In this document: positions 53,260 through 63,054 of the stretch, piece after piece | Position numbering within the stretch: the stretch's first letter is position 1 | How the letters are laid out: the number at the start of each line of letters is the position of its first letter | DNA from: Rhodobacteraceae bacterium HLUCCO18 | GTDB lineage: Bacteria > Pseudomonadota > Alphaproteobacteria > Rhodobacterales > Rhodobacteraceae | Direction: 5' to 3' | DNA length: 64,000 nt | Assembly (NCBI GenBank): GCA_001314805.1 | Contig: LJSY01000006.1 | Location: forward strand, 1-64,000 | Notes under the pieces: model-generated | The model's input: the letters and a program-made list of their open reading frames with translations, nothing else | The model's database searches: none | What the model was told of the DNA's origin: nothing | Made by a program: the position numbers and the translations under genes

Positions 53260-53962
53260 GACCGCGAACCTCGCCTTGCCGCTCTTGCAGCCTGCTCAGG
53301 CGCAGAAACATGTGACCGTCAACGAGGCGCTGGCGCGGCTCGACAGCCTGGCGCAGATCACGCTGGCTTCGGTCAGCAAGACCGTGCCGCCTGTGAATCC
53401 GACCGAGGGCGCGGCCTATGGCGTGCCGCTGGGCGCCGAGAGCGCATGGGCAGGACAGGCAGGCCATGTGGCCATTGTCATCGGTGGGGGCTGGGTCTTC
53501 GTTCCGGCACGGCGCGGGTGGCGCGCCATGGTGCTGGACACCGGTCAGCCGGCGCTCTTCGATGGAACGGACTGGCGCGTCGGAGCGGCGACACTGACTC
53601 CGGGTGACGCGTCGCTGACCATACGGTCGGTCGAGGCCGACGTGGTGTTGTCGGGAGGCGCAAACGTGGTCACGCCGCTGGTCTTTCCGGCGCGCTCGAT
53701 CGCGCTCGGCGTCACGGGGCGTGTCACGGCGGAGATCATCGGCACCGCGACCGCCTGGCAGATCGGGGTGGACGGCGACAGCGCACGCTACGGAACGGGT
53801 CTTGGGCCGAGCCTCAATTCCTGGCTGAACGGGCCGGCGGCGCCGGTGGTCTACTGGGATCCTACGGCGCTTGTCGTGACAGGAGTGGGCGGTGACTTCG
53901 CTGGTGGTGCGGTCCGTCTCGTAGCCCACTACGTGGCGCTGTCACCACCCGTGGCTGTCTAG
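53252..53962 (+). CDS. GTA-associated DUF2793 tail-fibre-like protein
   Basis: A 236-residue DUF2793 protein. The N-terminal signature NLALPLLQPAQAQKHVTVNEAL is diagnostic. The middle carries a WVFVPARRGWRAMVLD block, and the C-terminal half is a jelly-roll-like carbohydrate-binding region ending YVALSPPVAV. In RcGTA such proteins form tail fibres for recipient binding. It is the last gene of the cluster, followed by a hairpin and IS debris. Confidence 0.92.
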   Translation: MTETANLALPLLQPAQAQKHVTVNEALARLDSLAQITLASVSKTVPPVNPTEGAAYGVPLGAESAWAGQAGHVAIVIGGGWVFVPARRGWRAMVLDTGQPALFDGTDWRVGAATLTPGDASLTIRSVEADVVLSGGANVVTPLVFPARSIALGVTGRVTAEIIGTATAWQIGVDGDSARYGTGLGPSLNSWLNGPAAPVVYWDPTALVVTGVGGDFAGGAVRLVAHYVALSPPVAV

Positions 53963-53997
53963 GGCGGTCGTGTCCCACCTTGTGGTGCAGGACCGCC
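53963..53997 (+). terminator. Hairpin directly after the GTA cluster
   Basis: GGCGGTC (53963-53969) pairs with GACCGCC (53991-53997), with an inner CACC/GGTG stem and a TTGT loop. It begins at the base after the last stop codon. There is no T-run, so efficiency is uncertain. Confidence 0.5.
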
Positions 53998-54021
53998 GAC
54001 CCTAGAAGCGGTCCGCGTTGA

Positions 54022-54436
54022 TCAGAACGCCACGGCGGGCGGCCTGACGGTGGGATTGTCGGTCACCCGGGCGAGCATGTAGCGCCGCGCCACGGCCCAT
54101 TCATCGTTGGTCTCGAGCATGGGCGCGCCGACGAGGCGGATGATGGCCGTGTCGTTGGGGAAGATGCCTATGACGTCCGAGCGGCGCTTCACCTCGCCGT
54201 TCAACCTTTCGAGCGGATTGGTCGAGGGTCGCGGCGCGCTGTGTCCAGTGTTTTCACGAGAACGTCATCCAGGCGAGGACGTCGTCCCGCAAGGCATCCA
54301 TAAGGGCACCGCGCTTGTACTGCTTCTCGCGCAGCGGCGCGCGCGCGCCCTTGGTCGCGCCGGTTCGCGCCTCGACCTCGGCTTCCTTGATGCGCTCGAT
54401 CGGCGCCATTCTCGCTTGGGTCATCGTCATCTCCAT
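54022..54436 (-). pseudogene. IS256-family transposase remnant
   Basis: The C-terminal signature of IS256-type transposases is clear: [40 protein letters not shown] and [13 protein letters not shown]. It is preceded, across a frameshift near 54210 and a TGA at 54254-54256, by DDVLAWMTF and KHWTQ. Farther upstream MTMTQARMAPIERIKEAE resembles the N terminus, so the catalytic core (most of about 400 residues) is deleted. No terminal inverted repeats were identified. It fills most of the 843-bp gap between the GTA and cysE. Confidence 0.8.
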
Positions 54437-54746
54437 TGTCGGTTCCAGGTCTCGCAACCCGAACCTTCTCCGAACAGCGACGGTGACCGCCAGCGTCACC
54501 CACGGCCGCGCGGATCGCGCTGCGCCAAAAGCGCCGCGCGCGCCCTCCTAAACCAGCCCGTCGCGCTCTATCGCTACAACGCATTCAAGGCCATCGCTGC
54601 AACCGTCATTCGCGTGAAGTGAACGGCAACAGACCACAGGGAAGCCTCGTTTTCGGGCCCCGTACCGGGAGCCGCGAAAACGATGCTGGTGCCTCCGGCG
54701 GGAGTTTTCGGCTAGGATGAAGGGGCGGGCCGTGGCGCCATGGTGA

Positions 54747-54775
54747 TTGGACCACGGCGGCGCGCTGCGCTATAA
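54747..54775 (+). promoter_or_regulatory. Probable promoter of cysE
   Basis: TTGGAC (54747-54752) and CTATAA (54770-54775) are separated by 17 bp, 31 bp before the cysE ATG. This separates cysE transcription from the upstream GTA. Confidence 0.65.
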
Positions 54776-54805
54776 CTTGCAGCCAACAGTCAAGGAGGCC
54801 GCGCG

Positions 54806-55633
54806 ATGGCCCGCGTTCAGTCCCGTGTTTCCGAGCTCGATCCCGTCTGGCGGCGTATCATCGAGGAGGCTGAGGCAGCCGTCATCGACGAGCCGCTGCT
54901 GGGCGGTGTGCTGCACGCCTGCATCCTGCATCATTCCAACCTCGAAAGCGCGCTGGCCTACCGGCTTGCGCAGAAGCTGTCGTCGGGCGAGATGTCCGAG
55001 CAGATCCTGCGGGAGATCGCCGACGAGGCGTATGGGTCGGATCCCGGTCTGGGCAATGCGGCGCGTGCCGACGTCGTCGCCGTTCATGACCGCGATCCGG
55101 CTTGCCACCGCTTCCTGCAGCCGCTCGTTTTCTTCAAGGGATTCCAGGCCGTGCAGGCCTATCGCGTGGGGCATTGGCTCTGGCAGCAGGGGCGCCGGGA
55201 TTTCGCCTATTTCATCCAGATGCGCGTGTCCGAGGTGTTCGGGATCGACATTCACCCCGCGGCGCGGATCGGCAAGGGCATCATGATCGACCACGCCCAT
55301 TCCATAGTGATCGGCGAGACGGCGGTCGTCGGCGACAACGTCTCGATGCTGCATTCCGTAACGCTCGGCGGCACGGGCAAGGAGACCGAGGATCGTCACC
55401 CAAAGATCGGGGACGGCGTGCTGATCGGGGCGGGTGCGAAGGTTCTGGGCAATATCCGGATCGGAAATTGCAGCCGCATCGCCGCAGGCTCCGTGGTGCT
55501 GGAGGAGGTTCCGCCGTGCAAGACCGTGGCCGGGGTGCCGGCGCGAATCGTGGGCGAAGCGGGCTGCGATCAGCCGTCGGTGCGCATGGATCATCTGCTG
55601 CCGGGCGCGGTTGTGCGAAAAGACGACGCGTAA
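54806..55633 (+). CDS. cysE: Serine O-acetyltransferase
   Basis: CysE makes O-acetylserine from serine and acetyl-CoA, committing serine to cysteine synthesis (275 aa). The N-terminal helical domain (DPVWRRIIEEAEAAVIDEP) is followed by a left-handed beta-helix with hexapeptide repeats. GIDIHPAARIGKGIMIDHAH carries the catalytic His, and GETAVVGDNVSMLHSVTLGG follows. AAGGAGG lies before the ATG at 54806. cysE downstream of the GTA is a conserved neighbourhood in Rhodobacterales. Confidence 0.96.
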   Translation: MARVQSRVSELDPVWRRIIEEAEAAVIDEPLLGGVLHACILHHSNLESALAYRLAQKLSSGEMSEQILREIADEAYGSDPGLGNAARADVVAVHDRDPACHRFLQPLVFFKGFQAVQAYRVGHWLWQQGRRDFAYFIQMRVSEVFGIDIHPAARIGKGIMIDHAHSIVIGETAVVGDNVSMLHSVTLGGTGKETEDRHPKIGDGVLIGAGAKVLGNIRIGNCSRIAAGSVVLEEVPPCKTVAGVPARIVGEAGCDQPSVRMDHLLPGAVVRKDDA

Positions 55634-55662
55634 GCGGGTCCGACACTTTCCAATGACCGATC

Positions 55663-55692
55663 GTGGCGCCTTCTACAGGCGCCACTTTTTTT
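55663..55692 (+). terminator. Intrinsic terminator of cysE
   Basis: GTGGCGCC (55663-55670) and GGCGCCAC (55678-55685) form a perfect 8-bp stem with a 7-nt loop, followed by seven T residues. Confidence 0.92.
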
Positions 55693-55740
55693 GTGGCAAC
55701 GACGCGGCCAATCCAGCGGCGTCTCCAGACGTGGCTCGAC

Positions 55741-56434
55741 CCGCGCGATCTTGCCGATCAACATGCAGGCATCGTCCTGCCGGGACAGGTACTTTTAGGC
55801 GTGTTCTATGAACACACTGGGCGCCATCATCAGGATCATGGCCTTCAACCTCTCGCGCGGCACAAGGGCGTGCCGCCATATCCATGCGCGCATCGAATGC
55901 GGCGCGGACGGTTTCCGGCCGGAACATGATCTGCATGGTGGAGGCCATGAATTCCTGGCTGGCGCGGCATTCGTCGAACGGAGACGGCATGTTTTCGAGC
56001 GCCGCGTGGACCAGTTCGTGGACCAGTTAGTGGCGCAGGACGCTGTCGAAGAAGACACGCTGCGAGAGATGGCCGGAGGGCGTTTCGGACTTGGCCGCGA
56101 GGCAGCTCTCGAACGCCTCGAGCGGCTGGAGCTGGATCAGCTCCACGTGGCAGTGATACATCCCGTGGCAATCGCCGGGAACGGATTGCGTGACCGCCAT
56201 TGTCACGCCGTCCGAAACCTCGGGATTGCAGCTGGCACGTTGCCGGGTCGCCAGTTCCGTCGCGGCGCAGATCGCGCCTGCGCGGTCAACAGGGGCGCCG
56301 AGCCCGGTGATGTCGCCTTCCGGGCAGGCGTAACCGCCGGCGCAGAGCGGGGATGCGAACGCTGTGAATATCCCGAAACAGCTTCGGAAGACCTTCCCGT
56401 TCCCGCAGTCGGCCCCCTTGGGGCCGAAGCTCAT
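55741..56434 (-). pseudogene. Secreted HExxH metalloprotease-like protein, degraded
   Basis: The frame starts at 56434 (MSFGPKGADCGNGK). It contains a hydrophobic segment (FGIFTAFASPLCAGG), then CPEGDITGLGAPVDRAGAIC and QPLEAFESCLAAK, and reaches FFDSVLRH followed by TAA at 56027-56029. The same frame continues LVHELVHAALENMP, holding an HELVH zinc-site motif, to FRPETVRAAFDARMDMAARP. It then appears to shift frame to ERLKAMILMMAPSVFIEHA, meets another TAA (55795-55797) and continues KYLSRQDDACMLIGKIARVE. Two stops and a frameshift mark it as dead. It ends 3 bp beyond the typA 3' end. Confidence 0.75.
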
Positions 56435-56436
56435 CT

Positions 56437-58257
<1,821 letters not shown>

Positions 58258-58378
58258 GGGGAATTCTTGCCGAATGGGAAGGGTTGGCCCGAGCCGTTAC
58301 AGCCCAAGGCCGCGCTTGGCTAGAGGGGAAGCGATCTGCCGGAGGATCGCGTGAGGAAAAGCCGGCTTTTCCGGTCGC

Positions 58379-58795
58379 TCAGATCTTGCGGAGGCGGATG
58401 ACCACGTCGACCTTGGCGATCTCGTAACCCTCGGGCGCGTCGGGAAGCGCACGGATTTCCACGCCGGAGGAGGGCGCATCGCTGAGCCGGCCATCGTCCT
58501 CGTGGTAGAAATGCGGGTGATCGTCGACGCGCGTGTCAAAATAGGACCGTGTGCCGTCGACGGTGACTTCCTGCATCAGGCCGGCGTCGCAGAAGGCGCG
58601 CAGCGTGTTGTAGACGGTGGCCAGCGAAACCTTGTCGCCGCTGACGCGTGCCGCGTCATGCAGCCCTTCGGCCGTGACGTGCCGATCCTGTCCGTCGCCG
58701 ACCAGAAGCGACGCCAGCGTAAGACGCTGCCGCGTCGGACGCAGAGCGCCCTTTTCCAGCCAGTTACGTCCGCGTTCAAGGGCCTGCGGGGTCAT
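58379..58795 (-). CDS. irr: Iron response regulator Irr (Fur family)
   Basis: A 138-residue Fur-superfamily transcription factor. The N-terminal winged helix has [19 protein letters not shown] and [20 protein letters not shown]. The histidine-rich [16 protein letters not shown] is typical of alphaproteobacterial Irr, which responds to haem/iron status rather than free ferrous iron. Its position next to fabA-fabB-fabI is characteristic of Rhodobacterales irr. A strong promoter lies just upstream. No ICE-box-like sequence was recognised nearby. Confidence 0.9.
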   Translation of the reverse strand: MTPQALERGRNWLEKGALRPTRQRLTLASLLVGDGQDRHVTAEGLHDAARVSGDKVSLATVYNTLRAFCDAGLMQEVTVDGTRSYFDTRVDDHPHFYHEDDGRLSDAPSSGVEIRALPDAPEGYEIAKVDVVIRLRKI

Positions 58796-58827
58796 CGTTC
58801 AGCTTTCCGTGCACGTTCCACCCCCTC

Positions 58828-58856
58828 ATATAGGGCGCTCCGAGCTCGGTTTTCAA
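58828..58856 (-). promoter_or_regulatory. Sigma-70 promoter of irr
   Basis: On the minus strand TTGAAA (58851-58856) and CTATAT (58828-58833) are separated by 17 bp, giving a short leader before the irr ATG at 58795. Confidence 0.7.
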
Positions 58857-58885
58857 TTCCAAACCGCGTTTTTGCGTCGCGGCTC

Positions 58886-58930
58886 GCACCGGCCCGTGCA
58901 CTTGCCAGTTCTCGCGGGCCGGTGCTAGAC
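58886..58930 (+). promoter_or_regulatory. fabA promoter overlapped by a perfect 11-bp inverted repeat
   Basis: A promoter candidate TTGCCA (58902-58907) - 17 bp - CTAGAC (58925-58930) drives fabA. A perfect dyad, GCACCGGCCCG (58886-58896) and CGGGCCGGTGC (58915-58925), brackets the -35 box and touches the -10. This geometry suits an operator; the regulator is unknown. Confidence 0.55.
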
Positions 58931-59029
58931 GAGACAGACGCGCAGGCGCCGCAACGGTCGACCCGCGCAGGAGGAGGGACACCCGCGTGCGCGCCGTCGT
59001 CGGTCGCCCGGGTACGCAAAGGGCAGCGC

Positions 59030-59539
59030 ATGACCACATTCCCCACATCGTTCGATCGGGAGGATCTCCTGAAATGCGCGCGCGGTGAGCTGTTCGGGCC
59101 CGGAAACGCCCAGCTTCCCCTGCCGCCCATGCTGATGATGGACCGGATCACCGATATCTCCGCGGAAGGTGGCGAACATGGCAAGGGGCACGTCGTGGCC
59201 GAGTTCGACATCACGCCCGACCTGTGGTTCTTCGAATGCCATTTCCCCGGCAATCCGATCATGCCCGGATGCCTCGGCCTCGACGGTCTTTGGCAGCTGA
59301 CGGGCTTCAACCTCGGCTGGCGCGGCTGGCAGGGGCGGGGCTACGCTCTGGGCGTCGGCGAGGTGAAGCTGACCGGCATGGTGCGTCCCGACCGGAAGAT
59401 GCTGACCTATTACGTGGATTTCACCAAGGCGATGCAGACCCGCCGCCTGACAATGGGTGTCGCCGACGGGCGCGTGGAGGCCGACGGCGAGGTCATCTAC
59501 CTCGTGAAGGACATGAAGGTCGCGCTCAGCGAAAGCTGA
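59030..59539 (+). CDS. fabA: 3-hydroxydecanoyl-ACP dehydratase/isomerase
   Basis: FabA dehydrates 3-hydroxydecanoyl-ACP and isomerises the double bond, starting unsaturated fatty-acid synthesis (169 aa). The active-site His71 is in [15 protein letters not shown] and Asp85 in [12 protein letters not shown], both in the FabA (not FabZ) spacing. The start [12 protein letters not shown] at 59030 follows GGGCAGC. fabB and fabI follow on the same strand, so this is the unsaturated branch operon. Confidence 0.97.
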   Translation: MTTFPTSFDREDLLKCARGELFGPGNAQLPLPPMLMMDRITDISAEGGEHGKGHVVAEFDITPDLWFFECHFPGNPIMPGCLGLDGLWQLTGFNLGWRGWQGRGYALGVGEVKLTGMVRPDRKMLTYYVDFTKAMQTRRLTMGVADGRVEADGEVIYLVKDMKVALSES

Positions 59540-59676
59540 TCGCGGAGCCGGACGGGGCGGGCACGCTGTCTTTTGTGCCGTCGACAGGACAGCGCTACCC
59601 CCTGCGAAACGCCAACCGGCTTGTCCCGACTGCCCCAATTGCCATAGACAGGCTGCGCAGAACCAAGGGAGGCCGC

Positions 59677-60906
59677 ATGCGCCGCGTCGTCGTCACAGGG
59701 CTTGGAATTGTTTCCAGTATCGGAACAAATGCCGAGGCAGTCACTGCATCGTTGAAGGCCGGGCGGTCCGGCATCACCGCCAATGCCGAGATGGCCGAAC
59801 ACGGCTTCCGCAGCCAGATCGCGGGCGCGGTCGATCTCGATCCGGCCGAGCATATCGACAAGCGCACGCTGCGTTTCATGGGGCCGGGGGCGGCCTATTC
59901 CTACATCGCCATGGGGCAGGCCATCGCCGATGCGGGCCTCGCCGAGGATGAGGTCGTCAATCCCATGACGGGCCTGATCGCGGGCTCGGGCGGGCCCTCC
60001 ACATCGGCCATGCTGGCGGCCCATCAGACGGTTCTGAACTCTGGCGGGACCAAGCGGATCGGGCCCTTCGCCGTGCCCAAATGCATGTCCTCCACGGTCA
60101 GTGCGAACCTCGCGACGGCCTATCGTATCAAGGGGATGAACTTCTCCATCACGTCGGCCTGCTCCACGTCGCTGCATTGTATCGGCATGGCGGCACAGCA
60201 GATCGCACTCGGACAGCAGGACATCATGTTCGCCGGCGGCGGGGAGGAGCTCGACTGGACACTTTCCTGCCTCTTCGACGCTATGGGGGCGATGTCCTCG
60301 AAATTCAACGAAACGCCCGCGCGCGCCTCCCGCGCCTTCGACGCCGAGCGTGACGGCTTCGTCATCTCGGGCGGTGGTGCCATGGTGGTGCTGGAGCCGC
60401 TGGAGCGTGCCGTGGCGCGCGGCGCGCCGATCTATGCCGAGGTCACGGGCTTCGCCGCGACCTCGGACGGGGCCGACATGGTGGCACCCTCCGGCGAGGG
60501 CGGCGAGCGGGCCATGCGCGGGGCGCTCCGCACGCTGCCCGAGGGCCGAAAGGTCAGCTACATCAACGCCCATGGCACCTCGACGCCGGTGGGCGACGTG
60601 GGCGAGATCGAGGCCGTCCGCCGGGTCTTCGGCGATGGCACGACCCCGCCCGTCAGTTCCACCAAGTCCATGACCGGCCACGCGCAGGGCGCGGCCGGCG
60701 CGCTCGAGGCGATCTTCTGCCTGCTGATGCTGAAGGACGATTTCATCTCGCCCTCGATCAATGTCGAGACACTCGACCCCGCGCTGAAGCCCGAAGAGAT
60801 CGCGACCTCCATGGTCGCCGATGCAGGCCTCGACACGGTGATGACCAATTCTTTCGGTTTCGGGGGCACGAACGGGTCGATGCTCCTCAGCCGCTACGAC
60901 GGATGA
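59677..60906 (+). CDS. fabB: 3-oxoacyl-ACP synthase I
   Basis: FabB elongates the cis-unsaturated intermediate made by FabA (409 aa). The catalytic Cys162 is in SITSACSTSLHC, with His in NAHGTSTPVGDVGE and STKSMTGHAQGAAG. The FabB-type variants FDAERDGFVISGGG and FGFGGTNGSML are present. The ATG at 59677 follows AAGGGAGG. It lies 137 bp after fabA and 7 bp before fabI. Confidence 0.95.
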   Translation: MRRVVVTGLGIVSSIGTNAEAVTASLKAGRSGITANAEMAEHGFRSQIAGAVDLDPAEHIDKRTLRFMGPGAAYSYIAMGQAIADAGLAEDEVVNPMTGLIAGSGGPSTSAMLAAHQTVLNSGGTKRIGPFAVPKCMSSTVSANLATAYRIKGMNFSITSACSTSLHCIGMAAQQIALGQQDIMFAGGGEELDWTLSCLFDAMGAMSSKFNETPARASRAFDAERDGFVISGGGAMVVLEPLERAVARGAPIYAEVTGFAATSDGADMVAPSGEGGERAMRGALRTLPEGRKVSYINAHGTSTPVGDVGEIEAVRRVFGDGTTPPVSSTKSMTGHAQGAAGALEAIFCLLMLKDDFISPSINVETLDPALKPEEIATSMVADAGLDTVMTNSFGFGGTNGSMLLSRYDG

Positions 60907-60913
60907 TCCCCAG

Positions 60914-61702
60914 ATGACGGACTTGATGAAGGGCAAGCGCGGGCTTGTCATGGGCGTGGCCAACGAGCGCTCGATCGCATGGGGCATTGCCAGGGCGCTG
61001 CACGCGGAGGGCGCAGAACTTGCGTTTTCCTACCAGGGCGAGGCCTTCGGCAAACGGGTGGAACCGCTCGCCGCCTCGGTCGGATCGACGCTTATGGTCG
61101 ATGTGGACGTGATGGACGACGCCTCGATGGATGCCTGTTTCGCGAAGATCGCCGAGACCTGGGGCAGCCTCGATTTCCTCGTCCACGCCATAGCCTTTTC
61201 CGACAAGACGGAACTGACGGGCCGCTTCATCAACACCAGCCGTGAGAACTTCCGCAACTCGCTGACGATCAGCTGTTATTCCTTCATCGACGTGTCGCGC
61301 CGGGCCTCGGAACTGATGCCCGACGGCGGCACGCTTCTGACGATGACCTACCAAGGGTCGAACCGCGTGACGCCCTATTACAACGTCATGGGCGTGGCCA
61401 AGGCTGCGCTGGAATCCTCGGTGCGGTATCTCGCCAACGATCTCGGCCCGCAGGGCATCCGCGTCAACGCGATCAGCCCGGGGCCGATGAAGACGCTCGC
61501 GGGCGCGGCCATCGGCGGCGCGCGCAAGACCTTCAAGACGACCGAGGCGAACGCGCCATTGCGCGCCAACGCCACGCTGGAGGCCATCGGCGGTACGGCG
61601 GTCTACCTCGCCTCCGACTACGGCGCCTGCACGACCGGCGAGATCATCACGGTCGATGGCGGCTATCACGTTCTGGGGATGCTGCAGCCCGAGAACCTCT
61701 GA
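60914..61702 (+). CDS. fabI: Enoyl-ACP reductase (NADH), FabI type
   Basis: It reduces trans-2-enoyl-ACP in each elongation cycle and is the target class of triclosan-like inhibitors (262 aa). The FabI nucleotide signature GVANERSIAWGIARAL is near residue 14. The catalytic pair Tyr156 and Lys163 lies in TPYYNVMGVAKAALESS. ISPGPMKTLAGAAIGG and the end ITVDGGYHVLGM are canonical. It completes the fabA-fabB-fabI operon. Confidence 0.96.
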   Translation: MTDLMKGKRGLVMGVANERSIAWGIARALHAEGAELAFSYQGEAFGKRVEPLAASVGSTLMVDVDVMDDASMDACFAKIAETWGSLDFLVHAIAFSDKTELTGRFINTSRENFRNSLTISCYSFIDVSRRASELMPDGGTLLTMTYQGSNRVTPYYNVMGVAKAALESSVRYLANDLGPQGIRVNAISPGPMKTLAGAAIGGARKTFKTTEANAPLRANATLEAIGGTAVYLASDYGACTTGEIITVDGGYHVLGMLQPENL

Positions 61703-61743
61703 CCACGGACCGCCGACGGCACGCCCGTGCGTCGAACGCGCGT

Positions 61744-62679
61744 CTACCGGCTGTCGCGCTTGCCGTGGCCCCGGCCACCGAACGCGGTCGGCGCGTCGCA
61801 GGCGTGCCGCGCGCATTCCATCTCCAGCGTGGTGTGTTCGATGTCGAACCGATCGGAGAGCACGGATTTCACCCGCGACTTGATCGCATCCGCGTCGCTC
61901 CAGCACCCCTCGGCGATGACGATATGCGCCTCCAGCGCCGCGCGATGTTCGTCCATCTGCCAGAAATGGGCGTGGTGAATGCCGCTCACGCCATCGATGC
62001 CGCGCACCGTGTCGAGCACGGCTTCCGTCTCGATCCCCGGTGGCGATCCGAGCATGAGGATGCGGATCACCGGGCCGATTTCGCGGAAGGATTGCCACAG
62101 GATGTAGCCTGCGATCATGACCGTGACGATGGGGTCGATCAGCCTCCAGTCGTACAAGAGGATCAGCGTACCCGCCACGATCACGGCGATGGACCCGAGC
62201 GCGTCGGCGAGGTTGTGCAGGAACGCCGCCCGGATGTTCACGCTGGATTTCGACATGGCGTAGGTCAGCGCCGCCGTGACCGCGTCCACGATCAGCGCGA
62301 TGCCCGCGATGATGACGATGATCCATCCGGACACAGGCTGCGGGTCCGCGACGCGCAGCGCCGCTTCATAAAGCAGGTAGATGCCGATCACGATAAGCGT
62401 GGTGTAGTTGATCAACGCGGCCACGACCTCGGCCCTTGCATAGCCGAAGGTCATCTGCGCATCCATCGGCCGTCGCGCGATCCGTCTCGCGGCAAGGGCG
62501 AGGATCAGCGAGATCGCGTCGGAGAAATTGTGCAGCGCATCCGCGATCAGCGCGAGAGAGCCCGAGACGATGCCGCCGATGATCTGCGCCAGCGTGAGCC
62601 CCAGATTGACCGCGATGGCACCGAAAACCCGGCGGTCGCCCGCGTTCGCGTCGATGTCGTGATGGTGTGGGTGTCCCAA
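61744..62679 (-). CDS. Cation diffusion facilitator (zinc/cobalt efflux) family transporter
   Basis: A 311-residue inner-membrane CDF antiporter exporting Zn or similar divalent ions. A His-rich N terminus (MGHPHHHD) is followed by six transmembrane helices with the metal-site motifs SLALIADALHNFSDA and RAAFLHNLADALGS. The cytoplasmic C-terminal domain has HHAHFWQMDEHRAALEAHIV. It converges with fabI across a 41-bp gap. The exact metal cannot be read from the sequence. Confidence 0.92.
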   Translation of the reverse strand: MGHPHHHDIDANAGDRRVFGAIAVNLGLTLAQIIGGIVSGSLALIADALHNFSDAISLILALAARRIARRPMDAQMTFGYARAEVVAALINYTTLIVIGIYLLYEAALRVADPQPVSGWIIVIIAGIALIVDAVTAALTYAMSKSSVNIRAAFLHNLADALGSIAVIVAGTLILLYDWRLIDPIVTVMIAGYILWQSFREIGPVIRILMLGSPPGIETEAVLDTVRGIDGVSGIHHAHFWQMDEHRAALEAHIVIAEGCWSDADAIKSRVKSVLSDRFDIEHTTLEMECARHACDAPTAFGGRGHGKRDSR

Positions 62680-62840
62680 ATCGACGGTTCCGTCCGTTCC
62701 GTGTCGGTTCCTTGAGGAACTGACTTACAGCGGCGGAGGTTTCGAAAAAAAGCCGGCGGCCCCCGTTTTCGACCCCCGTTGCGACGGAGCACACGCGCAG
62801 AGTGCGCCTCGATGGACAGGCCGGCTTTTCGGGGAGAGAA

Positions 62841-62924
62841 TGGTGGGCGACCCTGGAATCGAACCAGGCATGGGTCTCCCCGGCGGAGTTACAGTCCGCT
62901 GCCGCACCTTGCAGCACGTCGCCC
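62841..62924 (-). tRNA. tRNA-Tyr (anticodon GUA)
   Basis: An 84-nt type II tRNA on the minus strand. Acceptor GGGCGAC pairs with GTCGCCC, then A and encoded CCA. The anticodon stem GCGGA/TCCGC holds loop CTGTAAC with anticodon GTA. A long variable arm (CGGGGAGACCC) and a GGTTCGATTCC T-arm are present. Confidence 0.95.
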
Positions 62925-62936
62925 GACGCGATGGGC

Positions 62937-62965
62937 TGGATAGCCCTGCGCTTTTGGGCCGTCAA
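62937..62965 (-). promoter_or_regulatory. Promoter of tRNA-Tyr
   Basis: On the minus strand TTGACG (62960-62965) and TATCCA (62937-62942) are separated by exactly 17 bp, placed 12 bp before the mature 5' end of the tRNA. Confidence 0.7.
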
Positions 62966-63054
62966 CCGAAAAACCCGTGGGGTGCGGGCGCGTCCGGGCT
63001 TTCCTTCGGCACCGTCTGCGCGTAGGTCCGAAGCTGGCGCACGGAGGGTCACGC

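Larger units (their letters stand above)
38818..53962 (+). mobile_element. RcGTA-type gene transfer agent structural cluster
   Basis: Seventeen co-oriented genes follow the order of the Rhodobacter capsulatus GTA: small and large terminase, portal, g3.5, protease, capsid, head-tail connectors, tail terminator, tail tube, two chaperone-like ORFs, tape measure, distal tail, hub, peptidase, megatron and a DUF2793 protein. Every frame is open and many overlap by 4 bp. There is no integrase, repressor, replication or lysis gene, and no att repeats were seen, as expected for a GTA and unlike an active prophage. Confidence 0.93.

Noticed and set aside
38818-53962. Active prophage
   Set aside because: No integrase, repressor, replication or lysis genes and no att repeats. 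The gene order is that of RcGTA between conserved host genes.
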